From positions 152 to 5,608 of the forward strand of contig CAJUSL010000078.1 of the NCBI GenBank assembly GCA_910589135.1: a stretch of 5,457 nt of DNA, given 5' to 3'. This document shows, piece by piece, positions 1 through 5,408 of the stretch. Below the pieces are notes generated by a model, which was not told where the DNA came from, did not search any database, and saw only the letters and a program-made list of their open reading frames with translations. The stretch is from an uncultured Eggerthellaceae bacterium (lineage in GTDB: Bacteria > Actinomycetota > Coriobacteriia > Coriobacteriales > Eggerthellaceae). Position numbers and translations under genes: made by a program. Every line of letters begins with the position of its first letter. The first letter of the stretch is position 1.

Positions 1-157
1 GACGCGATTTCGTGGCATCGGGGCTGCCCCTGCGCGCCAAGCGCCGGGACAACGGCCCTCCCGGCCACCTTTCCTCGCATGCGCCGGCAGTGCGCGGCTT
101 TCCCGAGCTCGCCTCCAGGAGATGCAGAAGCTGTACACCGAGGCGCGCCGGCCGGCC
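1..157. repeat. Left arm of a long inverted repeat (partial, cut by the window edge)
   Basis: This stretch is the reverse complement of 3272-3428, with only three mismatches by hand alignment (positions 55, 71 and 137) and no gaps. Homology stops at 158. On the left it reaches the window edge exactly where the partner copy enters the 35-base core repeat (3428-3462), so the true copy probably extends further left. Open frames crossing it read the same arginine- and proline-rich peptide in both copies, have no credible ribosome binding site and resemble no family I know, so I treat it as a non-coding interspersed repeat. Confidence 0.9.
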
Positions 158-231
158 CGACGTAACGTTCCGCGGCTATGCCTCGGTATGCCGCGCCCCA
201 ATATCGCGCCCAGCGCGCGCCGCGCCAAAAG
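158..231. other. Short GC-rich spacer downstream of msrAB
   Basis: This lies between the end of the repeat arm and the msrAB stop codon. It is rich in GCGC steps (for example around 205-226), which could fold, but I see no clean stem followed by a T-run on the minus strand, so no intrinsic terminator is called for msrAB. Confidence 0.4.
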
Positions 232-1362
232 CTAGCGCACGTACGGAACGAGCCAGCCGTAGCCTTCTTTCTGCATCTCATCCTTCGGGACGAACCGCAG
301 CGCGCTTCCGTTGATGCAGTACCGCAGGCCGCCCAACTCGCGCGGCCCGTCGTCGAAGACGTGTCCCAGATGGCTGTCGCCCACGCGGCTGCGCACTTCG
401 GTGCGCGGCATGAGCGGGATGCTGCCGTCCGCGCGCTCGGCGATAACGGCATCGGCGACAGGGCGCGAGAACGCCGGCCATCCGCATCCCGAGTCGAACT
501 TGTCACTCGACAGGAACAGCGGCTCGCCAGTGACGACGTCAACGTACACTCCCGGCGCGAACTCGCGGTCGTACGGGTGCGAGAACGCGGGCTCGGTGGC
601 GGATTGCTGCGTAACGGCGTACTGCGTCGGCGTCAGGTCGGCCTGAAGCTCGGCCTCGGAAGGACGCGTGTAGACGCGCTTTTCCAGCTCGCTCGCAATC
701 TTGTCGCGCTGCCATTGTGCGACGCCGTGAAGCCGCTGGGCGTCCTCGTGGCCGGCGGGTTGCCTGCCGTCGCCCCTGCGGTCCCTGTGGCCGGCATCCG
801 GGCCGCCTGCACGGCCTTCGCCGCCGCCGACCGCAGGATCCCCTCCGAACTCGTCGACGTGCTCGGCGACGAACCGGTCGGCATCGGCGAGGTTGACATG
901 ACAGTAGCCCGAGGGGTTCTTCTGCAGGTAATCCTGGTGATAGTCCTCGGCTGGAGCGAAGTTCTCAAGGCGCGCAGCCTCGGTGACGATGGGGGCGTCG
1001 TGCTGCGCCTGCGCCCGCTCGATGGCGCGCCGAATGGCCGTGCGGTCGGCTCCGTCAGCCCAATAGATTCCACTGCGGTACTGCGTGCCTCGGTCGTTGC
1101 CCTGCCAATTGACGGAGGTGGGGTCGATGCTGCGGAAAAAAGCGTCGAGCAGCAGCGACAGCGGCAGGACGTCGGCGTCGTACTCGACCATGACGGCTTC
1201 CGCGGCTCCAGTCGTGCCCGAGCACACTAGCTCGTAGCCGGGGTCGGCGACGCACGAGTTCGCGTACCCGACCTGAGTGCGCAGAACGCCGGGCAGCTTT
1301 CGCAAGTATGCCTCGGTCCCCCAGAAACATCCGCCAGCTAGGCATATCTTTTTGCGGACCAT
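232..1362 (-). CDS. msrAB: Bifunctional peptide methionine sulfoxide reductase MsrA/MsrB fusion
   Basis: This enzyme reduces both epimers of methionine sulfoxide in proteins back to methionine, probably in the cytosol, since no signal peptide is visible. The 376-residue product has an N-terminal MsrA domain (about 1-168) with GCFWG at 11-15 (catalytic Cys12), VGYANS at 31-36, a TGAAE box at 51-55 that keeps the family's conserved Glu but has Ala where His is usual, and GYCHVNL at 152-158, whose Cys154 is a likely resolving cysteine. The MsrB domain (about 243-360) has LTPTQYAVTQ, SGCGWPAF (Cys293, resolving), HLGHVF at 331-336 and RYCIN at 347-351 (Cys349, catalytic). The zinc-binding CxxC pairs of many MsrB proteins are absent. 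The start at 1362 is chosen because GGGAGG lies five bases upstream and the MsrA fold begins at once; an in-frame ATG at 1443 adds 27 basic residues without a ribosome site. A Gly/Asp/Arg-rich linker (about 172-222) makes it longer than typical MsrAB fusions. Confidence 0.94.
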   Translation of the reverse strand: MVRKKICLAGGCFWGTEAYLRKLPGVLRTQVGYANSCVADPGYELVCSGTTGAAEAVMVEYDADVLPLSLLLDAFFRSIDPTSVNWQGNDRGTQYRSGIYWADGADRTAIRRAIERAQAQHDAPIVTEAARLENFAPAEDYHQDYLQKNPSGYCHVNLADADRFVAEHVDEFGGDPAVGGGEGRAGGPDAGHRDRRGDGRQPAGHEDAQRLHGVAQWQRDKIASELEKRVYTRPSEAELQADLTPTQYAVTQQSATEPAFSHPYDREFAPGVYVDVVTGEPLFLSSDKFDSGCGWPAFSRPVADAVIAERADGSIPLMPRTEVRSRVGDSHLGHVFDDGPRELGGLRYCINGSALRFVPKDEMQKEGYGWLVPYVR

Positions 1363-1367
1363 AGCGA

Positions 1368-1373
1368 CCTCCC
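1368..1373 (-). promoter_or_regulatory. Ribosome binding site of msrAB (decides the start)
   Basis: The minus strand reads GGGAGG, then the five-base spacer TCGCT, then the ATG ending at 1360. It supports the 376-residue form over the longer frame opening at 1443. Confidence 0.8.
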
Positions 1374-1413
1374 ATAAGTGTTCGGTTTCTCGTGCGGACT
1401 GACTGTAGCCTGC

Positions 1414-1431
1414 CGCGCGCCGCCGCGCGCG
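1414..1431. other. GC-only hairpin in the msrAB leader
   Basis: Two GCGCGC hexamers (1415-1420 and 1425-1430) are separated by CGCC, with an extra C-G pair at the base, giving a seven-pair stem with a four-base loop. It lies about 50 bases upstream of the msrAB start codon, in the probable leader or promoter. There is no T-run, so it is not a standard terminator. In GC-rich DNA such stems arise easily by chance; a regulatory role is only a possibility. Confidence 0.35.
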
Positions 1432-1505
1432 CAGCCGACGCATGCGTGGAGAGGAGGTCAGGAGGCCGTTATCTCGGCGTTTGACGCTCGCTAACGACGC
1501 TTGCT

Positions 1506-1628
1506 AACGAAAGAAATTGTCTGATTTCTTTCGTTGTCTGCCATTTTAGAAGCGCTAAGGAAAGAAGATTTTCGTTAGCGCAGGCTTTAGGGCTCTTAGC
1601 GAAAGAAAGCGACTGGTTTCTTTCGCTA
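1506..1628. repeat. Three-hairpin repeat element, copy A (downstream of fic)
   Basis: Three hairpins lie in a row. The first has 12-base perfect arms at 1506-1517 and 1524-1535 with a six-base loop. The second has 13-base arms at 1552-1564 and 1569-1581 with the loop AAGA, one G-G mismatch and one G-T pair. The third has 12-base perfect arms at 1597-1608 and 1617-1628 with an eight-base loop. The shared core is AACGAAAGAAA or its complement. It aligns without gaps to 3017-3139 in the same orientation, with 16 differences in 123 bases, mostly in loops and linkers. A stray GCTAACGA at 1490-1497 repeats the start of the element. It sits between the fic stop and the msrAB leader. It is probably a repetitive extragenic or small mobile element; a function as RNA is not shown. 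Confidence 0.85.
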
Positions 1629-1699
1629 GCCTTCATGTCGAGTCTCCCCGCAAGCCTTGAGCAGGCGCAATCCCGCAGCCTTCGACGGAGCCCTTTGCA

Positions 1700-1715
1700 G
1701 GCGCCTATAGGCACC
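1700..1715. other. Small hairpin just after the fic stop codon
   Basis: GGCGCC (1700-1705) and GGCACC (1710-1715) flank TATA and, read on the minus strand, form a six-pair stem with one G-T pair, five bases after the fic stop codon. On that strand the stem is followed by TGCAAAGG rather than a T-run, so it is a poor intrinsic terminator. On the plus strand it is followed by a short T-rich stretch, but no plus-strand gene precedes it. Confidence 0.35.
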
Positions 1716-1720
1716 TTCTT

Positions 1721-2860
1721 CTAATTGGTGCCAACTTCGAGAATGTCCATGTACTCCTTGAATGTGTATGCCTTTCCCCTCTGCAAATGCGGCGTTGCGT
1801 CAACGAGGATGCCAAGCTGCTCCTCGAACCTGCGGATGAGGGCACTCGCCGTCGGCGGAGAAATGCCCAGCGCGTCGGCGACCTTTCCGCGCGTAACCGT
1901 AGGGGTGACGAAAAGCTGGTCGAGCAGGCGCCGCGCATTCGATGCCGTCGACCCCTCCGAGGCGTCAATGGCGGCTTTCGCCCGCACGCGAAGATCGTCG
2001 ATTTTCCTGGCGGACTCGGTCGACTCCTCGGATATCTCAATGATTCCCCGCAGGAAGAACTTGACCCAGCCTTCCCAGCCGCCTTCAAGCCTGACCGTCA
2101 TCAGGCGATCGTAGTACTCCGCGCGGTTGCGCTTGAAGTAGTAGCTGAGGTACAGCAGCGGCTGCCGCAAGATGCCCTGGTGGTAAAGCCAGAAGGTAAT
2201 CAGCAGCCTGCCCATGCGGCCATTTCCGTCGACGAAGGGGTGGATCGTCTCGAACTGGGCGTGGATGAGGGCGATCTTGATGAGCGGCGGAAGGCCGCCG
2301 TCTGCATGGATGTACAGCTCAAGGTCGCTCAGCGCCTCCTTCATGTCGTCGACGCAAGGAGGTATGTAGGACGCATTCGACAGCGTGCAGCCGGGCGCAC
2401 CGATCCAGTTTTGCGTCTTGCGGAACTCGCCAGGCACCCGCTCGCTGCTCCTGCCAGACGCGAGCAACCGCGCATGGATTTCGCACATGAGGCGCAAGCT
2501 GATCGGGAGGTCTTCCAGGCGTTCGATGCCGTAAGTCATGGCCTTCACGTAGTTGGTCACCTCACGGGCGTCGCTTGTTTGGGCCTCCTCGGCTTCGAGA
2601 ACTTCGGCAAGCGATGCCTGCGTTCCTTCTATCTGCGAGCTGAGAAGCGCCTCTTTTTTTACGTACATGGTGACGAACAACTCGGGGTTGGGCAGCGTTT
2701 GCGTCACGCCATCCAAACGCCCCAGGGCCCGGTCGGCGCGCGAAAGGAGGTCCAGCATTTCGACATCGATTGCAAGACTGGGGTCAGGGGGAAGCGGATT
2801 GGGCCTAAATGAATTGTAGCCAGTCTGCTGCTGAACGTAACGACCTGCTCGTTCTTTCAT
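1721..2860 (-). CDS. Fic family protein, class II, with C-terminal winged helix-turn-helix
   Basis: Fic enzymes usually transfer AMP from ATP to a hydroxyl side chain of a target protein; the target here cannot be read from sequence. The 379-residue product has a Fic_N-type N-terminus carrying the inhibitory motif S/TxxxEG at 74-79 (SSQIEG, Glu78). It then has a flap region (about 146-168, including FRKTQNWIG) and the complete Fic core HPFVDGNGRMGR at 207-218 with catalytic His207, Asp211, Asn213 and Arg215. A predicted winged helix (about 322-355, VTRGKVADALGISPPTASAL) follows. The layout and length match the Shewanella oneidensis Fic type. An inhibitory Glu before the core defines class II and implies self-restraint rather than a paired antitoxin. 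The start at 2860 follows AAGGAG; the open frame continues to 3055, but those 65 residues translate hairpin repeat and spacer. The gene is bracketed by two copies of that repeat. No promoter is convincing. Confidence 0.92.
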   Translation of the reverse strand: MKERAGRYVQQQTGYNSFRPNPLPPDPSLAIDVEMLDLLSRADRALGRLDGVTQTLPNPELFVTMYVKKEALLSSQIEGTQASLAEVLEAEEAQTSDAREVTNYVKAMTYGIERLEDLPISLRLMCEIHARLLASGRSSERVPGEFRKTQNWIGAPGCTLSNASYIPPCVDDMKEALSDLELYIHADGGLPPLIKIALIHAQFETIHPFVDGNGRMGRLLITFWLYHQGILRQPLLYLSYYFKRNRAEYYDRLMTVRLEGGWEGWVKFFLRGIIEISEESTESARKIDDLRVRAKAAIDASEGSTASNARRLLDQLFVTPTVTRGKVADALGISPPTASALIRRFEEQLGILVDATPHLQRGKAYTFKEYMDILEVGTN

Positions 2861-2864
2861 GCCT

Positions 2865-2870
2865 CTCCTT
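2865..2870 (-). promoter_or_regulatory. Ribosome binding site of fic (decides the start)
   Basis: The minus strand reads AAGGAG, then AGGC, then the ATG ending at 2858. This favours the 379-residue product over the 444-residue frame that opens inside the hairpin repeat at 3055. Confidence 0.75.
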
Positions 2871-2905
2871 TTGGTGCAGGCTAGGTTGCGTGTTGCGGGC
2901 GTGCG

Positions 2906-2924
2906 CTTGCATCGTACGTGCAAG
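2906..2924. promoter_or_regulatory. Inverted repeat upstream of fic, possible operator
   Basis: CTTGCA and TGCAAG arms flank a seven-base centre, 46 bases upstream of the fic start codon. A second perfect palindrome, GCCTGCAGGC, lies at 2954-2963. The Fic product carries a winged helix and could bind such a site, but that is inference. The CTTGCA half also recurs in the leader of the ATPase gene (4023-4168). Confidence 0.3.
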
Positions 2925-3016
2925 GCAGCCTGGCGCGTGTTTGGCTCGGGCCTGCCTGCAGGCTTTCGCTGTTCATGCTTGACGTGAATCCTTATAGCGT
3001 CCTCGTATGGTAACTT

Positions 3017-3139
3017 AACGAAAGAAATCAGGCAATTTCTTTCGTTAGCTGCCATTTTTGGAGCGCTAAGGAAAGAAGACTTTCGTTAGCGCAGTCTTTA
3101 GGGCTCTTAACGAAAGAAAACGATTGGTTTCTTTCGTTA
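3017..3139. repeat. Three-hairpin repeat element, copy B (upstream of fic)
   Basis: This is the same element as 1506-1628, in the same orientation at a constant offset of 1511 bases. Hairpin arms are 3017-3028/3035-3046, 3063-3075/3080-3092 (one mismatch) and 3106-3119/3128-3141. The third stem is 14 perfect pairs and runs two bases beyond the aligned element. Relative to copy A, one pair of the third stem is changed on both sides (G1599-C1626 becomes A3110-T3137), and a G-T pair in the second stem becomes G-C. All six bases of the first loop differ. The element lies about 155-280 bases upstream of the fic start. Confidence 0.87.
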
Positions 3140-3152
3140 AGGGTGCTTTTTT
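3106..3152 (+). terminator. Possible plus-strand terminator formed by the third hairpin of copy B
   Basis: The 14-pair stem ending at 3141 is followed after five bases by six T residues (3147-3152). The shape resembles an intrinsic terminator on the plus strand, but the stem is AT-rich at its core, the T-run is offset, and no plus-strand gene lies upstream. Copy A lacks the T-run. Any role, such as shielding fic from outside transcription, is speculative. Confidence 0.25.
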
Positions 3153-3271
3153 GACAAGCGTGCGGATTGCGTCCGCATCCGTCGCTGCGTCGGCGGCGAG
3201 GGGCTTCCCATCCAGTCCAAATCGATGCCCTCTTAGACAAAATGGCAGAAACAAGCTTGGAGAAGCCGCGC
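3153..3271. other. Spacer between hairpin element B and the inverted-repeat arm
   Basis: There is no gene I can support here. It holds a small hairpin, TGCGGA (3161-3166) with TCCGCA (3172-3177) around a five-base loop. Open frames crossing the stretch continue into the repeat arm and have no ribosome site or recognisable domain. Confidence 0.4.
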
Positions 3272-3428
3272 GGCCGGCCGGCGCGCCTCGGCGTACAGCT
3301 TCTGCATCTCCTGGAGGCGAGCTCGGGAAAGCCGCGCACTGCCGGCGCATGCGAGGAGAGGTGGCCGGGAGGGGCGTTGTCCCGGCGCTTGGCGCGCAGG
3401 GGCAGCCCCGATGCCACGAAATCGCGTC
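3272..3428. repeat. Right arm of the long inverted repeat
   Basis: This is the reverse complement of 1-157 with three mismatches (3292, 3358, 3374) and no gaps. Its right end abuts the 35-base inverted repeat starting at 3428. Part of it (3407-3428) together with the following core recurs directly at 5409-5457. It appears to belong to an interspersed, non-coding repeat family in this genome. Confidence 0.9.
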
Positions 3429-3610
3429 CCCGTGGACAAAAATTGCGATAGTCGGTGATCTTTCGGGCCGCTGCGGCGGAAGGCCGCCGACGCCGGAAGG
3501 CGCGAATCCAAGAACCCCCAGGTAGAGGCGTTGCAGGCTTCGGAGGCCATGCGGGAGCCGGGCGGAAACGCCCCCAAGATCACCGACTATCGCAATTTTT
3601 GTCCACGGGG
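3428..3610. repeat. Unit with perfect 35-base inverted ends (3428-3462 and 3576-3610)
   Basis: The two 35-base ends are exact reverse complements, contain GTGGACAAAAATTGCGATAG, and enclose 113 bases (3463-3575). The interior is GC-rich and contains a small stem, CGGCGG-AAGG-CCGCCG at 3474-3489. It has no gene I can support. The right end continues into a weaker, partly deleted match to the flank of the left end (GGCATCG near 3622). This could be a miniature inverted-repeat element or two head-to-head copies of the larger interspersed repeat. The second seems likelier, because homology in other copies runs past the 35-base boundary. Confidence 0.85.
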
Positions 3611-3960
3611 CGCCTGATTCTTGGCATCGCGTGGCTTAAGTGGCGTCGAAAGCGCGAAATGCCGCGCCGGCCGGATGGCGCAGGGGGGGGTTGCGGCAGG
3701 AACGCACGGCGGTGGCGCAAACGCAAAGGACCTGAAAGGCAAAAACTTTGCTGCCCTCGATTGTTGGCCAAAAGCACCATGCGCCATTTAAAGCCGGATG
3801 CGCCAAGCGAAAATCGCTACTCCTCCATCAGACGGAAATTCGTCCAATGCATTAGGTACAACTTTATTTAAAGGTCCAGTCTCCGCTTATCGCAAGCCCT
3901 ACTTTCATATTGTGGAAATATCTACTTTAAAATTATGGTATTTTCTGCTTTGCGATTGCG
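3611..3960. other. Gene-free stretch turning AT-rich
   Basis: The first part (to about 3740) is GC-rich, with an eight-G run at 3683-3690 and a diverged trace of the interspersed repeat. From about 3770 composition shifts to AT-rich, especially 3850-3950, unlike the surrounding DNA. A plus-strand frame spanning 3455-3871 begins inside the repeat unit, reads as an arginine-rich peptide without a domain and is not called. I see no RNA gene here. Confidence 0.5.
3910..3939 (+). promoter_or_regulatory. Weak promoter-like pair upstream of the ATPase gene
   Basis: TTGTGG (3910-3915) and TATGGT (3934-3939) are separated by 18 bases in the AT-rich patch. They are a loose match to sigma-70 boxes. If used, they would give a leader of roughly 240 bases covering the motif-rich region before the gene. 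This is a guess based on position and base composition. Confidence 0.2.
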
Positions 3961-4022
3961 GTAACTGAAACTCACCGACATTAGCCATAGGCCATGCAGC
4001 CTGCCCTCATCGCGCCGATAAT

Positions 4023-4168
4023 CGCAAGCTTGCAGCGCAAGAACCGCAGCTGCAAGCTTGCAGTCATGCCCCCCGCAGATACGGGACCGCAGACGCACAT
4101 GCAAGACCGCAGGCGTGTCCGACCGCAGTTCTCCGCCTGCAGACCGCGCCCGTACCTGCAGCTTGCAG
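4023..4168. repeat. Cluster of short repeated motifs in the leader of the ATPase gene
   Basis: ACCGCAG occurs at 4043-4049, 4086-4092, 4106-4112 and 4122-4128, with near copies at 4072 and 4143. GCTTGCAG occurs near 4028, 4056 and 4161. CTGCAAGCTTGCAG at 4050-4063 is a perfect 14-base palindrome, and GCAAGCTTGC at 4024-4033 is a perfect 10-base one. The density is well above what I see elsewhere in the window and suggests protein-binding sites or a structured leader. Spacing is irregular (43, 20 and 16 bases), so it is neither a CRISPR array nor a classical iteron set. Confidence 0.6.
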
Positions 4169-4179
4169 CCCACGAACGC

Positions 4180-4185
4180 AAGGAG
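4180..4185 (+). promoter_or_regulatory. Ribosome binding site of the ATPase gene
   Basis: AAGGAG is followed by CACAT and the ATG at 4191, which supports that start. Translation from there begins directly with the family's N-terminal residues. Confidence 0.8.
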
Positions 4186-4190
4186 CACAT

Positions 4191-5369
4191 ATGAGCCAGT
4201 TCATACCCAGAACGCTCGACTCGCATTTGAGGCAACTTGCCGAATGGTTCCCGGTCGTGTCCCTCACCGGTCCGCGACAAAGCGGCAAGTCCACGCTGGC
4301 GAAGCGCAGCTTCCCCGATTTCAGCTACGTCACGCTCGAGGACCCGCAGACGCGCGCCGCCGCGCTGGACGACCCGGTCAGTTTCATACGCAACCGGCCC
4401 GACCGCCTCATCATCGACGAGGCGCAATACGCTCCCGACCTCTTTTCGATGGTTCAGGTCGTCTCCGACGAACGTGGCCGCGCAGGCCAGTACGTGCTTA
4501 CCGGCTCGCAAAATTTTCTCCTGATGAAGAGCATCGGGCAGTCGCTCGCCGGTCGCGTGGGAGTGGCCAAGCTCCTTCCGCTTGCCTTCCGCGAACTGGT
4601 CGACGCCGGATTCGCCGCCGCCACGCGAGGGGACGCGGACAGCTTCGCCGTGAAAGGCGGCTATCCTCGGCTCTATTCCGGCGGCATTCCTCCCGAGGCG
4701 TATTTTCCCAGTTACGTCGACACGTACGTAGAGCGGGACGTCGTCGGGCTGCTGGACGTGCGCCAGAAGGCCGAATTTCACCGCATGCTGATGGTGTGCG
4801 CACAGAACGCCGGAAATCTGCTGAACCTCACAGCGCTCGCGCGGGAAACGGGCGTCTCGCTGCCCACCGTGAAATCGTGGCTGTCTATCCTCGAGTCCAG
4901 CTACCTGGTGTTTCTTCTGCGGCCATATCACACGAACGCTCGCAAGCGTTTGACGAAGGCACCCAAGCTGTACTTCCACGACACGGGATTGCTCTGCCAT
5001 CTTCTTCGCATTGGAGGCGTCGAGCAGCTTGTGGAGCATCCGGCGTTCGGGGCGGTGTTCGAGAACCTCGTCGTTGCCGAAACGCAGAAAAGGCATCTTA
5101 ACGAAGGCAAGCAGCCGGACCTGTGCTTCTACCGCGACGACAGTAAGCGGGAAATTGACCTGCTTGATCTTACTGACTCTACGAATGTGCAGGCCATCGA
5201 GGTGAAGTCGTCGCGCACGTATCACGACAAGTATGCGAGGCAAATGAACTCCGTATGCTCCGAGCTGGGGATTGATTCCGCGCATCGTTGTGTGGTTGCG
5301 CGCGTGGAATCTAGTTACAACGCGAAAGACTGCACTGTGATGTCGGCCGAGGATTGGCTGATGCGCTAG
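4191..5369 (+). CDS. AAA family ATPase with C-terminal DUF4143 domain
   Basis: This is a predicted cytosolic nucleotide-binding protein of the AAA_14/DUF4143 type; its cellular role is not established. The 392-residue product has a Walker A motif GPRQSGKST (27-35, Lys33), a Walker B motif LIIDEAQ (73-79, Asp76-Glu77), a sensor-like LTGSQNF (103-109) and the LAGRVG segment (119-124) usual after it. The middle carries TYVERDV (178-184) and a helix-turn-helix-like stretch (about 212-240). The C-terminal part has FENLVVAE (290-297), EID (321-323) and IEVKS (336-340), the D...ExK arrangement of a PD-(D/E)XK-like fold, so nuclease-like residues are present but activity is not proven. Length is normal and no break is seen. 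It is transcribed away from fic and msrAB, alone, behind a motif-rich leader. Such genes are often multicopy and in accessory DNA. Confidence 0.92.
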   Translation: MSQFIPRTLDSHLRQLAEWFPVVSLTGPRQSGKSTLAKRSFPDFSYVTLEDPQTRAAALDDPVSFIRNRPDRLIIDEAQYAPDLFSMVQVVSDERGRAGQYVLTGSQNFLLMKSIGQSLAGRVGVAKLLPLAFRELVDAGFAAATRGDADSFAVKGGYPRLYSGGIPPEAYFPSYVDTYVERDVVGLLDVRQKAEFHRMLMVCAQNAGNLLNLTALARETGVSLPTVKSWLSILESSYLVFLLRPYHTNARKRLTKAPKLYFHDTGLLCHLLRIGGVEQLVEHPAFGAVFENLVVAETQKRHLNEGKQPDLCFYRDDSKREIDLLDLTDSTNVQAIEVKSSRTYHDKYARQMNSVCSELGIDSAHRCVVARVESSYNAKDCTVMSAEDWLMR

Positions 5370-5404
5370 TCGGGCGGCTCGGTTCACGAAATCGCGCCGC
5401 CCGA
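5370..5404 (+). terminator. Hairpin directly after the ATPase stop codon
   Basis: A nine-pair perfect stem, TCGGGCGGC (5370-5378) with GCCGCCCGA (5396-5404), encloses a 17-base loop and starts at the first base after the stop. It is GC-rich and well placed for a terminator or 3' protective stem, but it lacks a T-run. Its loop contains CACGAAATCGCG, a piece of the interspersed repeat found again at 5417. Confidence 0.4.
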
Positions 5405-5408
5405 AGCG

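Noticed and set aside
178..1230. Long plus-strand open frame opposite msrAB
   Set aside because: It is a shadow of the msrAB coding strand in GC-rich DNA, has no ribosome site or recognisable domain, and the opposite strand has full MsrA and MsrB motifs.
1469..1714. Small protein read from hairpin copy A (and its match read from copy B at 3028-3417)
   Set aside because: The two peptides share residues only because the DNA repeats; most differences alter amino acids, while base pairing is preserved, so constraint looks structural and not coding.
1787..2812. Plus-strand open frame opposite fic
   Set aside because: It is a shadow frame; the minus strand carries the intact Fic core and inhibitory motif.
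2991..3019. Promoter for fic with TATAAG on the minus strand (2991-2996)
   Set aside because: The hexamer is fair, but no acceptable -35 box lies 16-18 bases upstream, so it is not called.
3428..3610. Simple miniature inverted-repeat transposon with a target duplication
   Set aside because: The flanks CGCGT and CGCCT are only near matches, and homology of other copies continues beyond the 35-base ends, so the boundary is not that of a clean insertion.
3683..3690. Eight-G run as a phase-variation tract
   Set aside because: It is not inside a supported gene and has no clear promoter spacing to alter.
3455..3871. 138-codon plus-strand frame crossing the inverted-repeat unit
   Set aside because: It starts inside a repeat, is arginine-rich without a domain, and crosses into AT-rich DNA; no ribosome site was seen.
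4023..4168. CRISPR array or plasmid iterons
   Set aside because: The repeats are seven or eight bases, irregularly spaced and without unique spacers of even length; no replication or Cas gene is nearby.
3922..4188. 88-codon minus-strand frame divergent from the ATPase gene
   Set aside because: It starts on top of the ATPase ribosome site, lacks its own, and its sequence is a translation of the motif array.
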